A stretch of DNA of 64,000 bases from Saccharomycopsis malanga (GCA_004014935.1 CP025326.1:1054001-1118000), one strand, 5' to 3'; positions 1 through 9,072 are shown, counted from the first letter of the stretch. Made by a program: numbers and translations. The notes: generated by a model not told the origin, from the sequence alone.

Positions 1-893
1 TGGCGTAGGGAATGAATAAATTTAAGGGAGACTTTGAGCTGCTGTAACCTATTTTGAAATATCTTATAATTGAACTCGGCATTATCAAGGCGGACAGAAT
101 TGGAGATTGTGTCAAAACTGTCAGAAGTTTCGCATGAAGATGGAGGAAATACAGTGTCATTTAAATTGTTGATAAGGTAATTACGGAGGTAGCTGAAAAG
201 AATTAATTTCTGGATATCAGGATGCTTTTGAGTGTTATCCACCAACCATTGATAATTTGGGAATTTCAAAGAATTGTTTTCAATTTCATGGAATATTAAA
301 CCCAACTCGGAGACTGTAAGTTCTTGAGAGTCATTTGGATCATTTGAATTGAATGTTTGAGAGTCATTTGGATCATTTGAATTGAGTGTTTGAGAGTCAT
401 TTGGATCATTTGAATTAAAAGTTTGATTATTGTCATCATTGGCGCTCATATTCTTGTCATTTTTGGCTTTATTTTTTTTCAGTTTCTTTGCCTTTGCTTG
501 GGCGATCATTACCAGCCTTTTTTGCTCTATTTCAAGCTTTTTAGCTTTTACATAATGAACATGTTGTTTCCATTGTTCTCTCAAATACCTGTCTTTATCC
601 TCTGTACTAAATACCTCGAAAAGCTGACGGAAGAGGAGCTTGTCAAAGGTTAAATACGCATGGTCCACGGAGATTAAATACAATACTTCCTCTATTGATA
701 GTTGCAAAGGAATACTAAGAAATATAGATTGTTGAGGAGCAATAGGAAGTGTGCCTGATAATACTCCTAATATATTGTCAATTTCACGTATTTGCTTGAT
801 CCTCAGAAGATCAAATACTAATGCTTTATTAGCAATAATACTGATGGGAACACGACCATCCAAACCGGTTGTCTCCAGAGTATTCTCTACCAT
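1..893 (-). CDS. SEN34: tRNA-splicing endonuclease subunit Sen34 (N-terminal part; runs off left edge)
   Basis: The minus strand is open without a stop from the ATG at 893-891 to the window edge (about 297 codons). After a short leader the protein reads ALVFDLLRIKQIRE and then GVLSGTLPIAPQQ and SIFLSIPLQLSIEEVLYL, which matches the N-terminal domain of yeast Sen34 (VFDIDHIKLLRK, GVLSGTLPTAAQQ, VFLSVPLRLMLEDVLWL). Sen34 is one of the two catalytic subunits of the heterotetrameric endonuclease that cuts introns from pre-tRNAs. Its catalytic Tyr-His-Lys domain is C-terminal and would lie outside the window. The middle is a Lys-rich helical linker followed by three 11-residue repeats. CTG is used four times; one lies opposite Asp of the S. 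cerevisiae protein, so reading it as Ser would be tolerated. Identity is clear from the conserved block; only the length is unknown. Confidence 0.9.
   Translation of the reverse strand, partial: MVENTLETTGLDGRVPISIIANKALVFDLLRIKQIREIDNILGVLSGTLPIAPQQSIFLSIPLQLSIEEVLYLISVDHAYLTFDKLLFRQLFEVFSTEDKDRYLREQWKQHVHYVKAKKLEIEQKRLVMIAQAKAKKLKKNKAKNDKNMSANDDNNQTFNSNDPNDSQTLNSNDPNDSQTFNSNDPNDSQELTVSELGLIFHEIENNSLKFPNYQWLVDNTQKHPDIQKLILFSYLRNYLINNLNDTVFPPSSCETSDSFDTISNSVRLDNAEFNYKIFQNRLQQLKVSLKFIHSLR
326..424 (-). repeat. 33-bp tandem repeat (3 copies) inside SEN34
   Basis: Three head-to-tail 33-bp units of the type gagagtcatttggatcattt lie in the SEN34 reading frame and encode the 11-residue unit QTFNSNDPNDS (second copy QTL). 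The units are nearly identical, so the expansion is recent. It sits in the linker between the N-terminal and catalytic domains, where length change should be harmless. Confidence 0.95.
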
Positions 894-1168
894 TTAACAG
901 CTCTACACTTTATATTGCTGGATTGATATATCCGTAGACATCAAATATGCATCAATTTTTTTTTTCGGGGCGTTTTCTTAAGGCTGCGACATGTGGGAAA
1001 AATTATAATTGCTATCAAGATTATGTATCTCATCAATTGGGTGCCATTATTGTTAGTTATTGGGTGATTGTGATAATTATAGTGAGGATTTTCACGTTTG
1101 GACAAGTTCCAGAAGACTTGTAAAGAAACTTTCAGATCAAGAAGAAAATAAAATAAAGGCTCTTAATT

Positions 1169-3670
1169 ATGTCCCATTATAATCTTTCGGTGGACATATT
1201 TAGGGACCATTTGGCTCTATTAGACAATTATTCCTCGTCTTTATTGCTCAAATTGCATGAGACAAACTCCTCATACACCAGCAAACTACTTTTAGAGCAG
1301 TATTTGGAGTCTCAGCAAGACAGTCACTCGAATTTTGAGGATATTACTTCTTATCTAGAGGTCATTGACGATTGCTCTTCTTTGAAATACGCCTTTGTCA
1401 AGCTTTATAACCAATTGGAAGTCACAAGGAGCAAAAAGCCGGTCCACAAGACGAAATCTGGCGGCAAGACCTATTCAAAAAAACACAGTCAAAGCATTTT
1501 GACTGTAAATGTTGGCGATGCCACTACTGACAAAACTGTAAAACCGCTCAATGTTCATAACTTTGACTCGTATCTCGGACTCTTTGAAAATGGCTCTGTT
1601 TCTGCAAGAATCAATTCTCTGTTAAGTACAATTATAAAGTCCAACAATAAGTTGCCTTTGAGCTCCATTTATGAGGCTAAACTCATAACCAAGTTTGAAG
1701 ATTTGATTATATCTTATCTTGTGTTTGTCAATTTCCAAGTTATTATAAACGAGCTTTTGAATTCAAACTTTGAAATCATCAACAGCTTAAATTATTATCA
1801 GGATTTGCAGAATGATAATTTTTACTACAAGAAATTCTACCATTTTGTCAAGATCTTTCCTGGAATCACTGCAGACTTTTTATACAATGTCGTGGGTGAA
1901 TTCAAATCTTTGGTAGTTCCAGATGAAACAAGCGGCTCTTATTTCAGCAAAGAAAACTTTGAACGGTTTAGAAACTTGGTTTTGGGCAGAATTGGAAGAA
2001 ATCTAAACACTTTTAGAAAATTACCTTATAACGTGTTGATGAATGAATTAAGCAACATTGATAAATCTTCTTCATCAATGTATGCGAAAAGCAACCATGA
2101 TTTTGACATCTCTTTGAATTCTAAGAGTTTGACACGTTCTATATACACCAGGAAAGCTGCGTCTCTTATTCTTGCTCCCTTGAACTTTATCTCAAGCTTG
2201 ATACGTTACTACCTTAATAAAGTGTCTGGCTGGATCCAATATCCTAAACTGGTTGTCGATGGGTATTTTGCTACAAAGGTGTCACAGTTGTCTGAGTTGA
2301 AGTCACAGAACATTGTAAAATTAGGAGCACTAGTCACCGAATTGCCAAAATTCGATATTGAAGATGGGTATGTTGATTTCCATGAGAAGAATGCTAATTC
2401 TTCATTTGACGTTTTGCGGAAAATTGATGCCGAGGATGCTAAAACCAATAATTTTTTTAGACAGTTCAATTTTGACTCAGTCTTAAAGTTACAATATATT
2501 TTGACACAATCAGAGTTGGATAATTTATCACTGGTTAAAACCGATGATTTGTTAAAGCTTTTGAATGATGACAACAACTCATCGTCAGTTGTTGATATTT
2601 CCAGCACTCTTAGCTCAAATGTTTCCAACAGTTCAAACAACACTGCTATCGTCACAGCTCTTAAAAGCACACAGTATGAATTTGTGCCAAAATACCAATC
2701 TGCATTATTTGGATCTGTCAGTCAATTGTCACGGCCGAGCTCAATCACTAACAACTGGCCTGTTCTTCTTATTGCTCTTTTATACGGTCCACAGTCTATC
2801 AGACTAGCTTACGAGTCACGCTATAAGATTATCGCTTGGTTAAATGAAAACCTCGTAGGTACATTGTACAAGTTTTATCAGAATTGGATTTACAAACCGA
2901 TTCTCAGTATTATCAAAACCATACGTCATGACGACAACTCCCAGATTTCGATTGCCGGGAAGAAATCGTTGAAAAGCGATATCGATTCGTTAGAACGTAT
3001 GGTGATTGAATATTTGGCTAAGAAAACCGGCGGTGATCCTTCTACAACCTTGCCAATTGATGTGATTAGACTGAACATCCGCGAGGGTGATTTGACTCCT
3101 TTCATGAAAGACTATGAGCATCAATTATCAAGCCCTATAAAGAACCTCGTGGTAGGTGATTTGCTCCAATCATTACTTATCCAAATCCAGAAAACCAAGG
3201 TTGATGGTGATTTGGTTATCAGTGGTATTGACAAGTTGTTGAAATCTCAAGAATTGGTTTTTGAGTTCATTGCTATCTTGCCAACTGGATTAATCCTCAT
3301 TTGGTTGTTGAAAAATGGCCGGCAGGTTGCAAGAAAAGGATGGAGAAGCATTTTTAGTATCAACACCAACAAATACAAACTTTTCTCTAAACAAAACTTG
3401 AACCAGATTGAAAGATTGTTGATATTGTCTTCCCAAGACACCAAAGATCATCAGAATGATGTACCACAGTATATTGACTATTATAATGTAGGAGAAATTC
3501 TTATTGAGACTCTATTGTTGGAAAGAAACTTGAGAAAAGTCTTGCCAAACTCTCGCTTGGCAGAGTTGAAGGTGGACATTGGTGATTTGAAAAATGAAAA
3601 GTTGCTCAATGAGTACAAGATTAAGATTATTGAGAAAATATGGAGAAATTATGGAAACTATTTGAATTAA
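1169..3670 (+). CDS. NCA2: Nca2-like mitochondrial protein (control of ATP synthase subunit mRNA)
   Basis: The 833-residue protein has the length and layout of fungal Nca2, a mitochondrial protein linked in S. cerevisiae to processing or expression of the mitochondrial ATP6/ATP8 mRNA. The N-terminal half is helical and polar. Hydrophobic stretches that could be membrane segments lie near residues 331-350, 527-545 and 697-715 (FEFIAILPTGLILIWLL), followed by a charged C-terminal tail ending in a helical KIIEKIWRNYGNYLN. The ATG at 1169 is the first in frame. The next gene, LSB1/PIN3, is convergent 412 bp away; in S. cerevisiae PIN3 (YPR154W) and NCA2 (YPR155C) are also neighbours, which supports both calls. 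The exact biochemical role of the family is not settled. Confidence 0.85.
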   Translation: MSHYNLSVDIFRDHLALLDNYSSSLLLKLHETNSSYTSKLLLEQYLESQQDSHSNFEDITSYLEVIDDCSSLKYAFVKLYNQLEVTRSKKPVHKTKSGGKTYSKKHSQSILTVNVGDATTDKTVKPLNVHNFDSYLGLFENGSVSARINSLLSTIIKSNNKLPLSSIYEAKLITKFEDLIISYLVFVNFQVIINELLNSNFEIINSLNYYQDLQNDNFYYKKFYHFVKIFPGITADFLYNVVGEFKSLVVPDETSGSYFSKENFERFRNLVLGRIGRNLNTFRKLPYNVLMNELSNIDKSSSSMYAKSNHDFDISLNSKSLTRSIYTRKAASLILAPLNFISSLIRYYLNKVSGWIQYPKLVVDGYFATKVSQLSELKSQNIVKLGALVTELPKFDIEDGYVDFHEKNANSSFDVLRKIDAEDAKTNNFFRQFNFDSVLKLQYILTQSELDNLSLVKTDDLLKLLNDDNNSSSVVDISSTLSSNVSNSSNNTAIVTALKSTQYEFVPKYQSALFGSVSQLSRPSSITNNWPVLLIALLYGPQSIRLAYESRYKIIAWLNENLVGTLYKFYQNWIYKPILSIIKTIRHDDNSQISIAGKKSLKSDIDSLERMVIEYLAKKTGGDPSTTLPIDVIRLNIREGDLTPFMKDYEHQLSSPIKNLVVGDLLQSLLIQIQKTKVDGDLVISGIDKLLKSQELVFEFIAILPTGLILIWLLKNGRQVARKGWRSIFSINTNKYKLFSKQNLNQIERLLILSSQDTKDHQNDVPQYIDYYNVGEILIETLLLERNLRKVLPNSRLAELKVDIGDLKNEKLLNEYKIKIIEKIWRNYGNYLN

Positions 3671-4082
3671 TTGCATGACCGAATAAATTTTTTTTTCCAT
3701 TTTGTTCATGATATTACAATGAATGAATTCTTTTCCAGCTAATGTTAAAGTACTGTAAAACCATTATGTTAAGCAAAAGTCTTTGGAACTCTTGGTATAA
3801 TTTTACATATTGTTAATGGTGTACAGCTCCTTTGAAAATGAGAACTTGTATTTTGATGTTCACAACCTTCTTAAAAATTATTACTAAACTCAATAAGATT
3901 AAACATATATTTATGAGTGCCCACCAGTAAACTATATAAAGACCACAATCTAAGTGTCGAGGAATAAAACAAAAACAAAATATAATAACAGAGTATAAAA
4001 TAAAATGAGTATCAACTATATATGCAACAAACGGGGGCAATATAATAGGCAAGTAAGCCTTTTAAAAGACACAGCATAAGGT
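3671..4082. other. Intergenic, between convergent NCA2 and LSB1
   Basis: AT-rich 3' flanks of two converging genes. A T9 run follows the NCA2 stop, and there are several AATAAA-like A-rich stretches. No gene or structure was recognised. Confidence 0.7.
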
Positions 4083-4772
4083 TTAAAAGATAGAATTGAT
4101 GATATCACCACCAACAGTAGCACCAGCACCGAAAATAGCAGCATTACCAAACTTTTTACCAAACTTTTTCAAATGGCCTTCACTTTGAGGCTGTGCTGCC
4201 ACTTCAGGCTGCTGCTGTGCAGGAGGTTGGTAGTAGTTGGTAGAAGCAGGAGGAAAAGGAGCAGGAGGCTGGTACTGTTGTGGCTGATACTGAGGCTGTT
4301 GGTATTGAGGAGGTGGAATCGATGTAGACGATCTGTTTTTCTCATCATAGTAAGGATCGTGTTTCTCCACTGGTTTAGTATAGTTGGATGGAAACATGCC
4401 GGTTCTACCGTTGGAGATACCCTTGCTCCAGTTTGGGTTTGGCTTGTCAATGACGCGGATCCGGTCTCCTCTTCTGAGTGGCAAGTCCTCTGGCTGTTGA
4501 GCAGCATAGTCGTAAAGAGCCTCAACCCATTCTTCTGGGCCGGCAGAACTGTTGGATGGATAACTTGGCGGTGGTTGGGCTTTCTCCAAAACCTGTGCTG
4601 GAACAGCGCCTCCAGCGCCAATGTTAGCTGGTGCAGCGCCTTCGGTATATCTTTCTGGTAAGCTTTTGGTCACAGTATCAAAAAACTGTTGAGTGATCAC
4701 GTTGGAGTCAAGTAAAAACTCCAACTCGGTTCTGACCGTAGTCAATGAGCGGTTAACAAGAGCCTTGGACAT
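4083..4772 (-). CDS. LSB1: SH3-domain actin/endocytosis protein Lsb1/Pin3
   Basis: The protein (229 aa) starts SKALVNRSLTTVRTELEFLL, matching the conserved N-terminus of Lsb1/Pin3. A single SH3 domain follows at about residues 80-137 (ALYDYAAQQPEDL, PNWSKG, GMFPSNYTKPVE). Just before it is a PPSY motif, the type of PY site bound by the ubiquitin ligase Rsp5, and after it a Pro/Gln/Tyr-rich segment (PPPQYQQPQYQPQ). The C-terminus is the Gly-rich FGAGATVGGDIINSIF block typical of the family. S. cerevisiae homologues bind Las17/WASP, restrain Arp2/3-driven actin assembly and act on prion formation. The Gln-rich tail is a candidate aggregation-prone region. S. cerevisiae has two paralogues; only one is seen here. 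Confidence 0.92.
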   Translation of the reverse strand: MSKALVNRSLTTVRTELEFLLDSNVITQQFFDTVTKSLPERYTEGAAPANIGAGGAVPAQVLEKAQPPPSYPSNSSAGPEEWVEALYDYAAQQPEDLPLRRGDRIRVIDKPNPNWSKGISNGRTGMFPSNYTKPVEKHDPYYDEKNRSSTSIPPPQYQQPQYQPQQYQPPAPFPPASTNYYQPPAQQQPEVAAQPQSEGHLKKFGKKFGNAAIFGAGATVGGDIINSIF

Positions 4773-5303
4773 TCTTTTTCTACGTATTTCGTTGTGCTGG
4801 TATTCTGGGTCAAGAAAAAATAATTTTCCAGTCTATAACTCTTTATAAAAAATTGTTAGTCCCTCATTATATACTCAAACATCGCCTTCAGCCCACCAAC
4901 CAGTCCACACACCATAGGAAAATTGACAGCATCGAGGTTATGTGCCCGGACATACTTTGAAGGAGCCAATCATAGTGTTTTATTGGCTGATGGCCAGCAC
5001 TGGTATGGGATGATTCTTCAGGTCTCTGTCTAGTTGCTACTCTCGTAGATAAGGATCAATTGTTGTTCAAAATTAGTATAAAGGCTACAAGAAGACCCTC
5101 TGTTTCATAACATTACTGGGTATAACTATGGGCCTAGGTTACCCGGAATTGCAATAGATAGGGCGTCCAAGTTGGCTGAAGTATAGGGTCTCTCTATATT
5201 AACGCCAGGTTTATTACTGATTTTGAGTGTTATATATTGATATTCAACTAGGTATTGGTCCAATATATACGTTGGTGCGCTGCGGAAATCTGTATTGGTA
5301 ATT
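4773..5303. promoter_or_regulatory. Divergent promoter region LSB1 / VMA9
   Basis: This 531-bp spacer separates two divergently transcribed genes. AT-rich TATA-like stretches (tataaaaaat near 4842) lie on the LSB1 side and agtataaagg near 5074 on the VMA9 side. No specific operator was recognised. Confidence 0.5.
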
Positions 5304-5666
5304 ATGAGCGGGTATGTATGATGTTTGCTGAGGGTGAGCGGTATAAACCGAGTTTCAGTATGGTGCGATATGTGCTGGTGTACTAACATTACAGCTGGAC
5401 TGTTATTTTCAACTTGGTGGTAGTGGTGATTTTGTCGGTGCTTACATGGATATTTGCTCCTAAACAAGATAGAACGTAAGTAGAACCATTGAGAAGCGCC
5501 ATTACGATGAGCTTTATTGAGTATTAACAAGAATAGCGTTTGGAGAAGCAGTATAATATTGTTTTTGGCCATGGCCTATCTCATGTGGGCTATCACATAC
5601 TTGTGCCAGTTACACCCATTGGTCGTTCCTCGTCGTTCGGATCTCCGTCCTGAGTATGCTGAGTAG
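5304..5666 (+). CDS. VMA9: V-ATPase subunit e (Vma9), three exons
   Basis: Exons are 5304-5311, 5395-5475 and 5537-5666, giving 72 residues (S. cerevisiae Vma9 has 73). The spliced protein starts MSGWTVIFNLVVVVILSVL, continues WIFAPKQDRTVWRSS, and ends AITYLCQLHPLVVPRRSDLR plus PEYAE, nearly the C-terminus of yeast Vma9. It is a two-helix membrane subunit of the Vo sector of the vacuolar proton pump. Intron 1 (5312-5394) has donor GTATGT, branch TACTAAC and acceptor ACAG. Intron 2 (5476-5536) has donor GTAAGT, branch ATTAAC and acceptor AATAG; the earlier AG in AACAAG is skipped, because only the later one keeps the frame. The first exon is only 8 nt (ATG AGC GG). Identity is certain from exon 3; exon 1 rests on the perfect fit of donor, phase and length. 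Confidence 0.93.
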
Positions 5667-6658
5667 GTTTGTTAGATGATCCTATTGAATAGTGCTTCAC
5701 TCTAAGACAATAATGATTAATTGTTATGGTTATGTATTGCTATTCAAGCTGTAAGTATCAAAGGCCTAACTGGTTATCTTGAAACACCATGTAAACTGTA
5801 AAAGACTAAAGCAATAATAACAAACTTTAAACCCATGATAATATATTTCATCACTTGATACTTTATTATTAAAAAGTTGAAATACCTTTTGAGATGATTG
5901 TATAAACAATGTTTGTTTGAAGATTTGGTCCCATTATTTATTAATTATAAGCATCTCAAGCTTAAGATTTATTTAGTGTTTATAATCAATGGTTCTTCAA
6001 CTATTATGACCGACTTGTTGTTCATAATGTTCTCTGACTTTGATAAAAAAAGCTTTGGCAAAGAGTAGGGATCAGTTGATGGAACTTGAATAACCGATTT
6101 TTTATACACGTTTTATACAAGCGATAATATTGTAAAATCCATAATAGGAGAAAAATTTATACTTTTATGAGAAAAGACTGTCAGAAACTTGTAGATTGAT
6201 AAATGAAGTGTTGCGAAAGAAATCCAAAGGTGTTAATTACATATTTATAACTTGCTAGTAATTTATTGTTGATTACATATATAACATAGAATATGTAATT
6301 TTGAGATGTATTTGAATTGAACAGAGAATGGGCAAAATGATAGCTATATGAAAGGATAGAAGAAGTCTATATAATATTGATCATCTATATATTATTGATA
6401 ATATAATATCAATTATAGATATAAATTTAATTGAAAAAATATCAGTAATTCAAAGCCATGACAATATATGATATTCTGTAGAGCATGGCTTTATGTGCTA
6501 TTTCGAGTCTTCCATGTTTGATAAATTTATCAAATCCATTTAGTCCGAAGAAAAAACACAAATTATCCCTTGAAAAATCGGTAATAACGCGTATATAATA
6601 AGCTGATATTTACTGGGCTCTAAAATATAAAAAGTTACTATTATAATGTTTGATAGAG
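5667..6658. other. Intergenic 1 kb, VMA9 to TFB5, AT-rich with one repeat remnant
   Basis: 3' flanks of two convergent genes (VMA9 plus, TFB5 minus). Long AT-rich stretches, with no credible ORF in six frames. The only recognisable object is a tail fragment of the dispersed repeat at 6571-6645. Confidence 0.6.
6571..6645 (+). mobile_element. SINE-like dispersed repeat, copy D (3' tail only)
   Basis: The stretch contains the family tail in order: acgcgtatata, then tgatatttactgggctc, then an AT-rich end (aaatataaaaagttactatt). No head is recognisable upstream, so it is a 5'-truncated or strongly diverged copy. Confidence 0.6.
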
Positions 6659-6949
6659 TCAACTATTGTCGGTAGCCTTCTCACGCTCCTCATCTTCAAG
6701 CAAGGCATTATAGGCATTTTTAGCAAGGATCCGGTCAAGCTCGTTTTTGATAAATTGTACCTTGTCAGAGCTAACTAACAAGTTGGTGTCATCAAGCTCC
6801 TCAATGATTATATCGTGCCTTTTGGAATCAATATCCACTATAAGGGCTTTGATAGAAGGGTCGCTAAACTGTTAGTTGATACGCACGTAGGATATGTAAT
6901 ATGGAAAAACCTACCATTTGACCAAATGGCCTTTTATTGCTCTGACCAT
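6659..6949 (-). CDS. TFB5: TFIIH subunit Tfb5, two exons
   Basis: Exon 1 is 6949-6915 (35 nt) and exon 2 is 6863-6659, giving 79 residues. The spliced protein reads MVRAIKGHLVKCDPSIKALI, then IIIEELDDTNLLV and VQFIKNELDRILAKNAYN. This matches S. cerevisiae Tfb5 (KGALVQCDPSIKALI, IVLEELDDTHLLV, VEFVKHELNRLLSKN). Tfb5 is the small subunit (human p8/TTD-A) that stabilises TFIIH and is needed for nucleotide excision repair. The 51-nt intron (6864-6914) has donor GTAGGT, branch CAACTAAC and acceptor TTTAG; the closer CAG directly after the branch site must be skipped, since only TTTAG gives the conserved Cys-Asp-Pro. A run of 17 C (coding strand) ends 8 nt before the ATG. Start and frame are fixed by the family match. 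Confidence 0.93.
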
Positions 6950-6957
6950 AATATTAT

Positions 6958-6974
6958 GGGGGGGGGGGGGGGGG
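6958..6974. repeat. G17 homopolymer in the TFB5 5' leader
   Basis: Seventeen consecutive G on the plus strand (C on the TFB5 coding strand), 8 nt upstream of the TFB5 ATG. A run this long of G/C is striking in AT-rich spacer DNA and would be length-variable. Confidence 0.95.
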
Positions 6975-7280
6975 CACTAGAAGAACTCACAGGCTTTTCC
7001 AATAGGTCAAGAACAGTCAATTATAGGAGTTTTGATGATCCCAGCTCATCGCAATTTCCACCAACTTTTCACGGAGATTACTTCTTCGGGGGAAAAAGAT
7101 TTCCAACATGAATAAAGTGCGATGTTGCCAACTGGGATATGAGTCAAACAATTAAGGACATTATAGTAGTATGTGAAGCGAGTTGAGAGTCAAGATTAGA
7201 TCGAAAATACAGAAATTAAGGAAAACTGTGTGTAGCGAAAAGTGGTGTAGAGTTGAGTCACATTGATGAATAGATAGTGA
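6975..7280. other. Spacer upstream of TFB5, no gene recognised
   Basis: A plus-strand open stretch ends at 7111 (LEELTGFSNRSRTVNYR, then HGDYFFGGKRFPT) but has no start of its own: upstream it runs into the G17 run and the antisense of TFB5. It reads unusually well for spacer DNA and could be a remnant or exon, but I do not recognise it. Confidence 0.4.
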
Positions 7281-7420
7281 ATAATAGTAAATAATAGTGA
7301 ATAATAGTAAATAATAGTGAATAATAGTAAATAATAGTGAATAATAGTAAATAATAGTGAATAATAGTAAATAATAGTAAATAATAGTAAATAATAGTAA
7401 ATAATAGTAAATAATAGTAA
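7281..7420. repeat. 10-bp tandem repeat, 14 copies (ATAATAGTRA)
   Basis: Fourteen uninterrupted 10-bp units. The first ones alternate ...GTAA and ...GTGA (a 20-bp higher-order unit) and the last ones are pure ...GTAA. It lies just upstream of repeat-family copy E. Confidence 0.97.
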
Positions 7421-7457
7421 GTAATATAGAATATTAAATAAAATAAAGTTATTTATA

Positions 7458-7500
7458 TGATATGTACTGGGCTTGAAATATATGATATTATTATTTTTAG
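7458..7500 (+). mobile_element. SINE-like dispersed repeat, copy E (tail)
   Basis: The tail gtactgggcttgaaatatat followed by gatattattatttttag is almost the family consensus, so this copy looks young at its 3' end. Its 5' part is either lost or replaced by the tandem repeat at 7281-7420. Confidence 0.7.
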
Positions 7501-7608
7501 TATTATCATTATTAGAACAGATAGCCTTAGCTGTAGCTACAATATGTAATGACAAGAAGGGACAGTATGATGTATGAATATGAAACAATTATATATAAAC
7601 AAGACAAA

Positions 7609-8452
7609 TTAGAAAAAATTGAACCAACTCTTAGACTTTCCAGACGGCTGATCAGCCTGTTCTGTTTCGCCAACAGACTTTACCAGGCCAGCAGCGAGTT
7701 TCTGTTTTTCCTGGACCTGTCTTTCGGCAATGTCCAAGGCTTTGAGATACTTTTCTTCTCTTTCTTGAGCCACCTGTTCAGCCATGATGATCTGGTCTCT
7801 TGAAGGTCTTTGCAAAGCAAATTGGTTTTCATTAGCAGATAGATCAATGGGCAACTCGTTGACCATTGCGGAACTGAGACCTTTTTGTTTCGGAGTCAAA
7901 TCATCAAAGTCTTGTTTGGACAATGTTCCAAACACAAACCATTTACACTTGAGTTGGAAACGATAGAAACCACTGAATATGTGGTCATATCCGTCGTTCC
8001 AACGATGGAAAAAAAGAGAATACAAGCATACAGATACAATGATTCCCCTTGCTACGTATTTAGAGCCCAAATTGAAACGGGAATTATCATTTACTCTCCT
8101 GAGGATTTTGTACTGCCCTGGATAAATCTGACTGGCTGGTCTAGGAGTAAAGTGTAACTGATTCATCGCATGCTTGACTCTACATAAGCATGTTAGAACA
8201 CATTATACATTTACGAAAAAAAAGAAGCATAGCAACATACCTTTGGAACTCTGTAGCAGGCCTGATGGTGCCTGAGGGCGACAATTTGCCCGGGATGGCA
8301 TATTCACTGGGATAGCCTCCTACGGGCCTACTCTCGGTTGGATCGTATGGATTGTATGGTGCACGGCCATATATTCTGCATGGTCAGTATAACGGTCTGG
8401 AGCAAAAAAACAACAACCTTTGTTGATTTACATACGGTCTGGAATCCGACAT
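7609..8452 (-). CDS. Spliced gene for a 240-aa single-pass membrane protein, not recognised
   Basis: Three exons join in one frame: 8452-8436, 8375-8241 and 8179-7609. Introns (8376-8435 and 8180-8240) both have donor GTATGT. The acceptors are ATGCAG after a TACTGAC branch and ATGTAG after a CTAAC branch. The product begins MSDSRPIYGRAPYNPYDP, a Pro/Tyr-rich N-terminus, has one hydrophobic segment near residue 95-110 (RGIIVSVCLYSLFFH), a Trp/Phe-rich stretch after it, and a charged helical C-terminus (AEQVAQEREEKYLKALDIAE) ending in KSWFNFF. The layout resembles small accessory subunits of mitochondrial inner-membrane complexes, for instance complex I, but I do not recognise the family and that role is only a guess. 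Exon 3 alone has an in-frame internal ATG at 8166, which would hide the two upstream exons. Confidence 0.8.
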
Positions 8453-9072
8453 CTGGGCTATGGTACTATTGTTGGGCTATTGACAGCTCTTCTTCATGGA
8501 CATTATAAGACCTTGAAGACTGAAAATTTCCACATAAAATAGGGGTGCATCAAGGGGGTATACCTCATGCAATAAAATGTGGATTATGTGCCCTGTGAAC
8601 TTTCAAGGATGGTCTATACGAGGCTCAACGAGGGTTTGTTGGTTTCGAAATGGGATAGAAAACGATCTTTATGGCAGTTTAAACGTAATTCTATTAAGAG
8701 GTTGTAAACGAGCTCGTTTTTGATATACATTATCAAACCAACAAAGGCTGAGCATGAGTGTGGTCATGTGACCGGGACGTAGTGTTAGATGGGGGAGGGG
8801 GGTGGTGGGGAGGAGGAAAAAAATATTCTCTTAGGAATCCGATGGCAGAGCAGTGGCGATCACACATTTTTAATATTTTCTCTCTAATTTTCCGTTGGGC
8901 TGAATATTGGCTCAGAAGAGGTATATTACGGTGAGGATCCCACTTATTTGATACTAGAATTTTGAAGACGAACCCAGGTATTAGATTTTTGAAGACAATC
9001 GCATTTATTTGATATTAGATAATAGTACAAGATATTTTCATAAAGCGTTTCATACATATAAATACCTTTAAA
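8453..9072. promoter_or_regulatory. Divergent promoter region, unrecognised spliced gene / RMD9
   Basis: A 620-bp spacer between divergent genes. It carries a purine-rich, G-dominated tract at about 8789-8818 (gggggaggggggtggtgggg) followed by a short A run. No ORF or known operator was recognised. Confidence 0.5.

Noticed and set aside
2209-2670. Antisense ORFs inside large genes such as NCA2, KIP3, MNN1 and the permease
   Set aside because: They mirror strongly coding sense frames and have no family similarity.
5126-5572. Minus-strand ORF of 148 codons with a hydrophobic N-terminus
   Set aside because: It is the antisense of VMA9, whose exons and introns on the plus strand are fixed by family sequence; no family match of its own.
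6815-7111. Plus-strand ORF across the G17 run
   Set aside because: Its first half is antisense to TFB5 and its Gly run is only the homopolymer; no own start in the second half.
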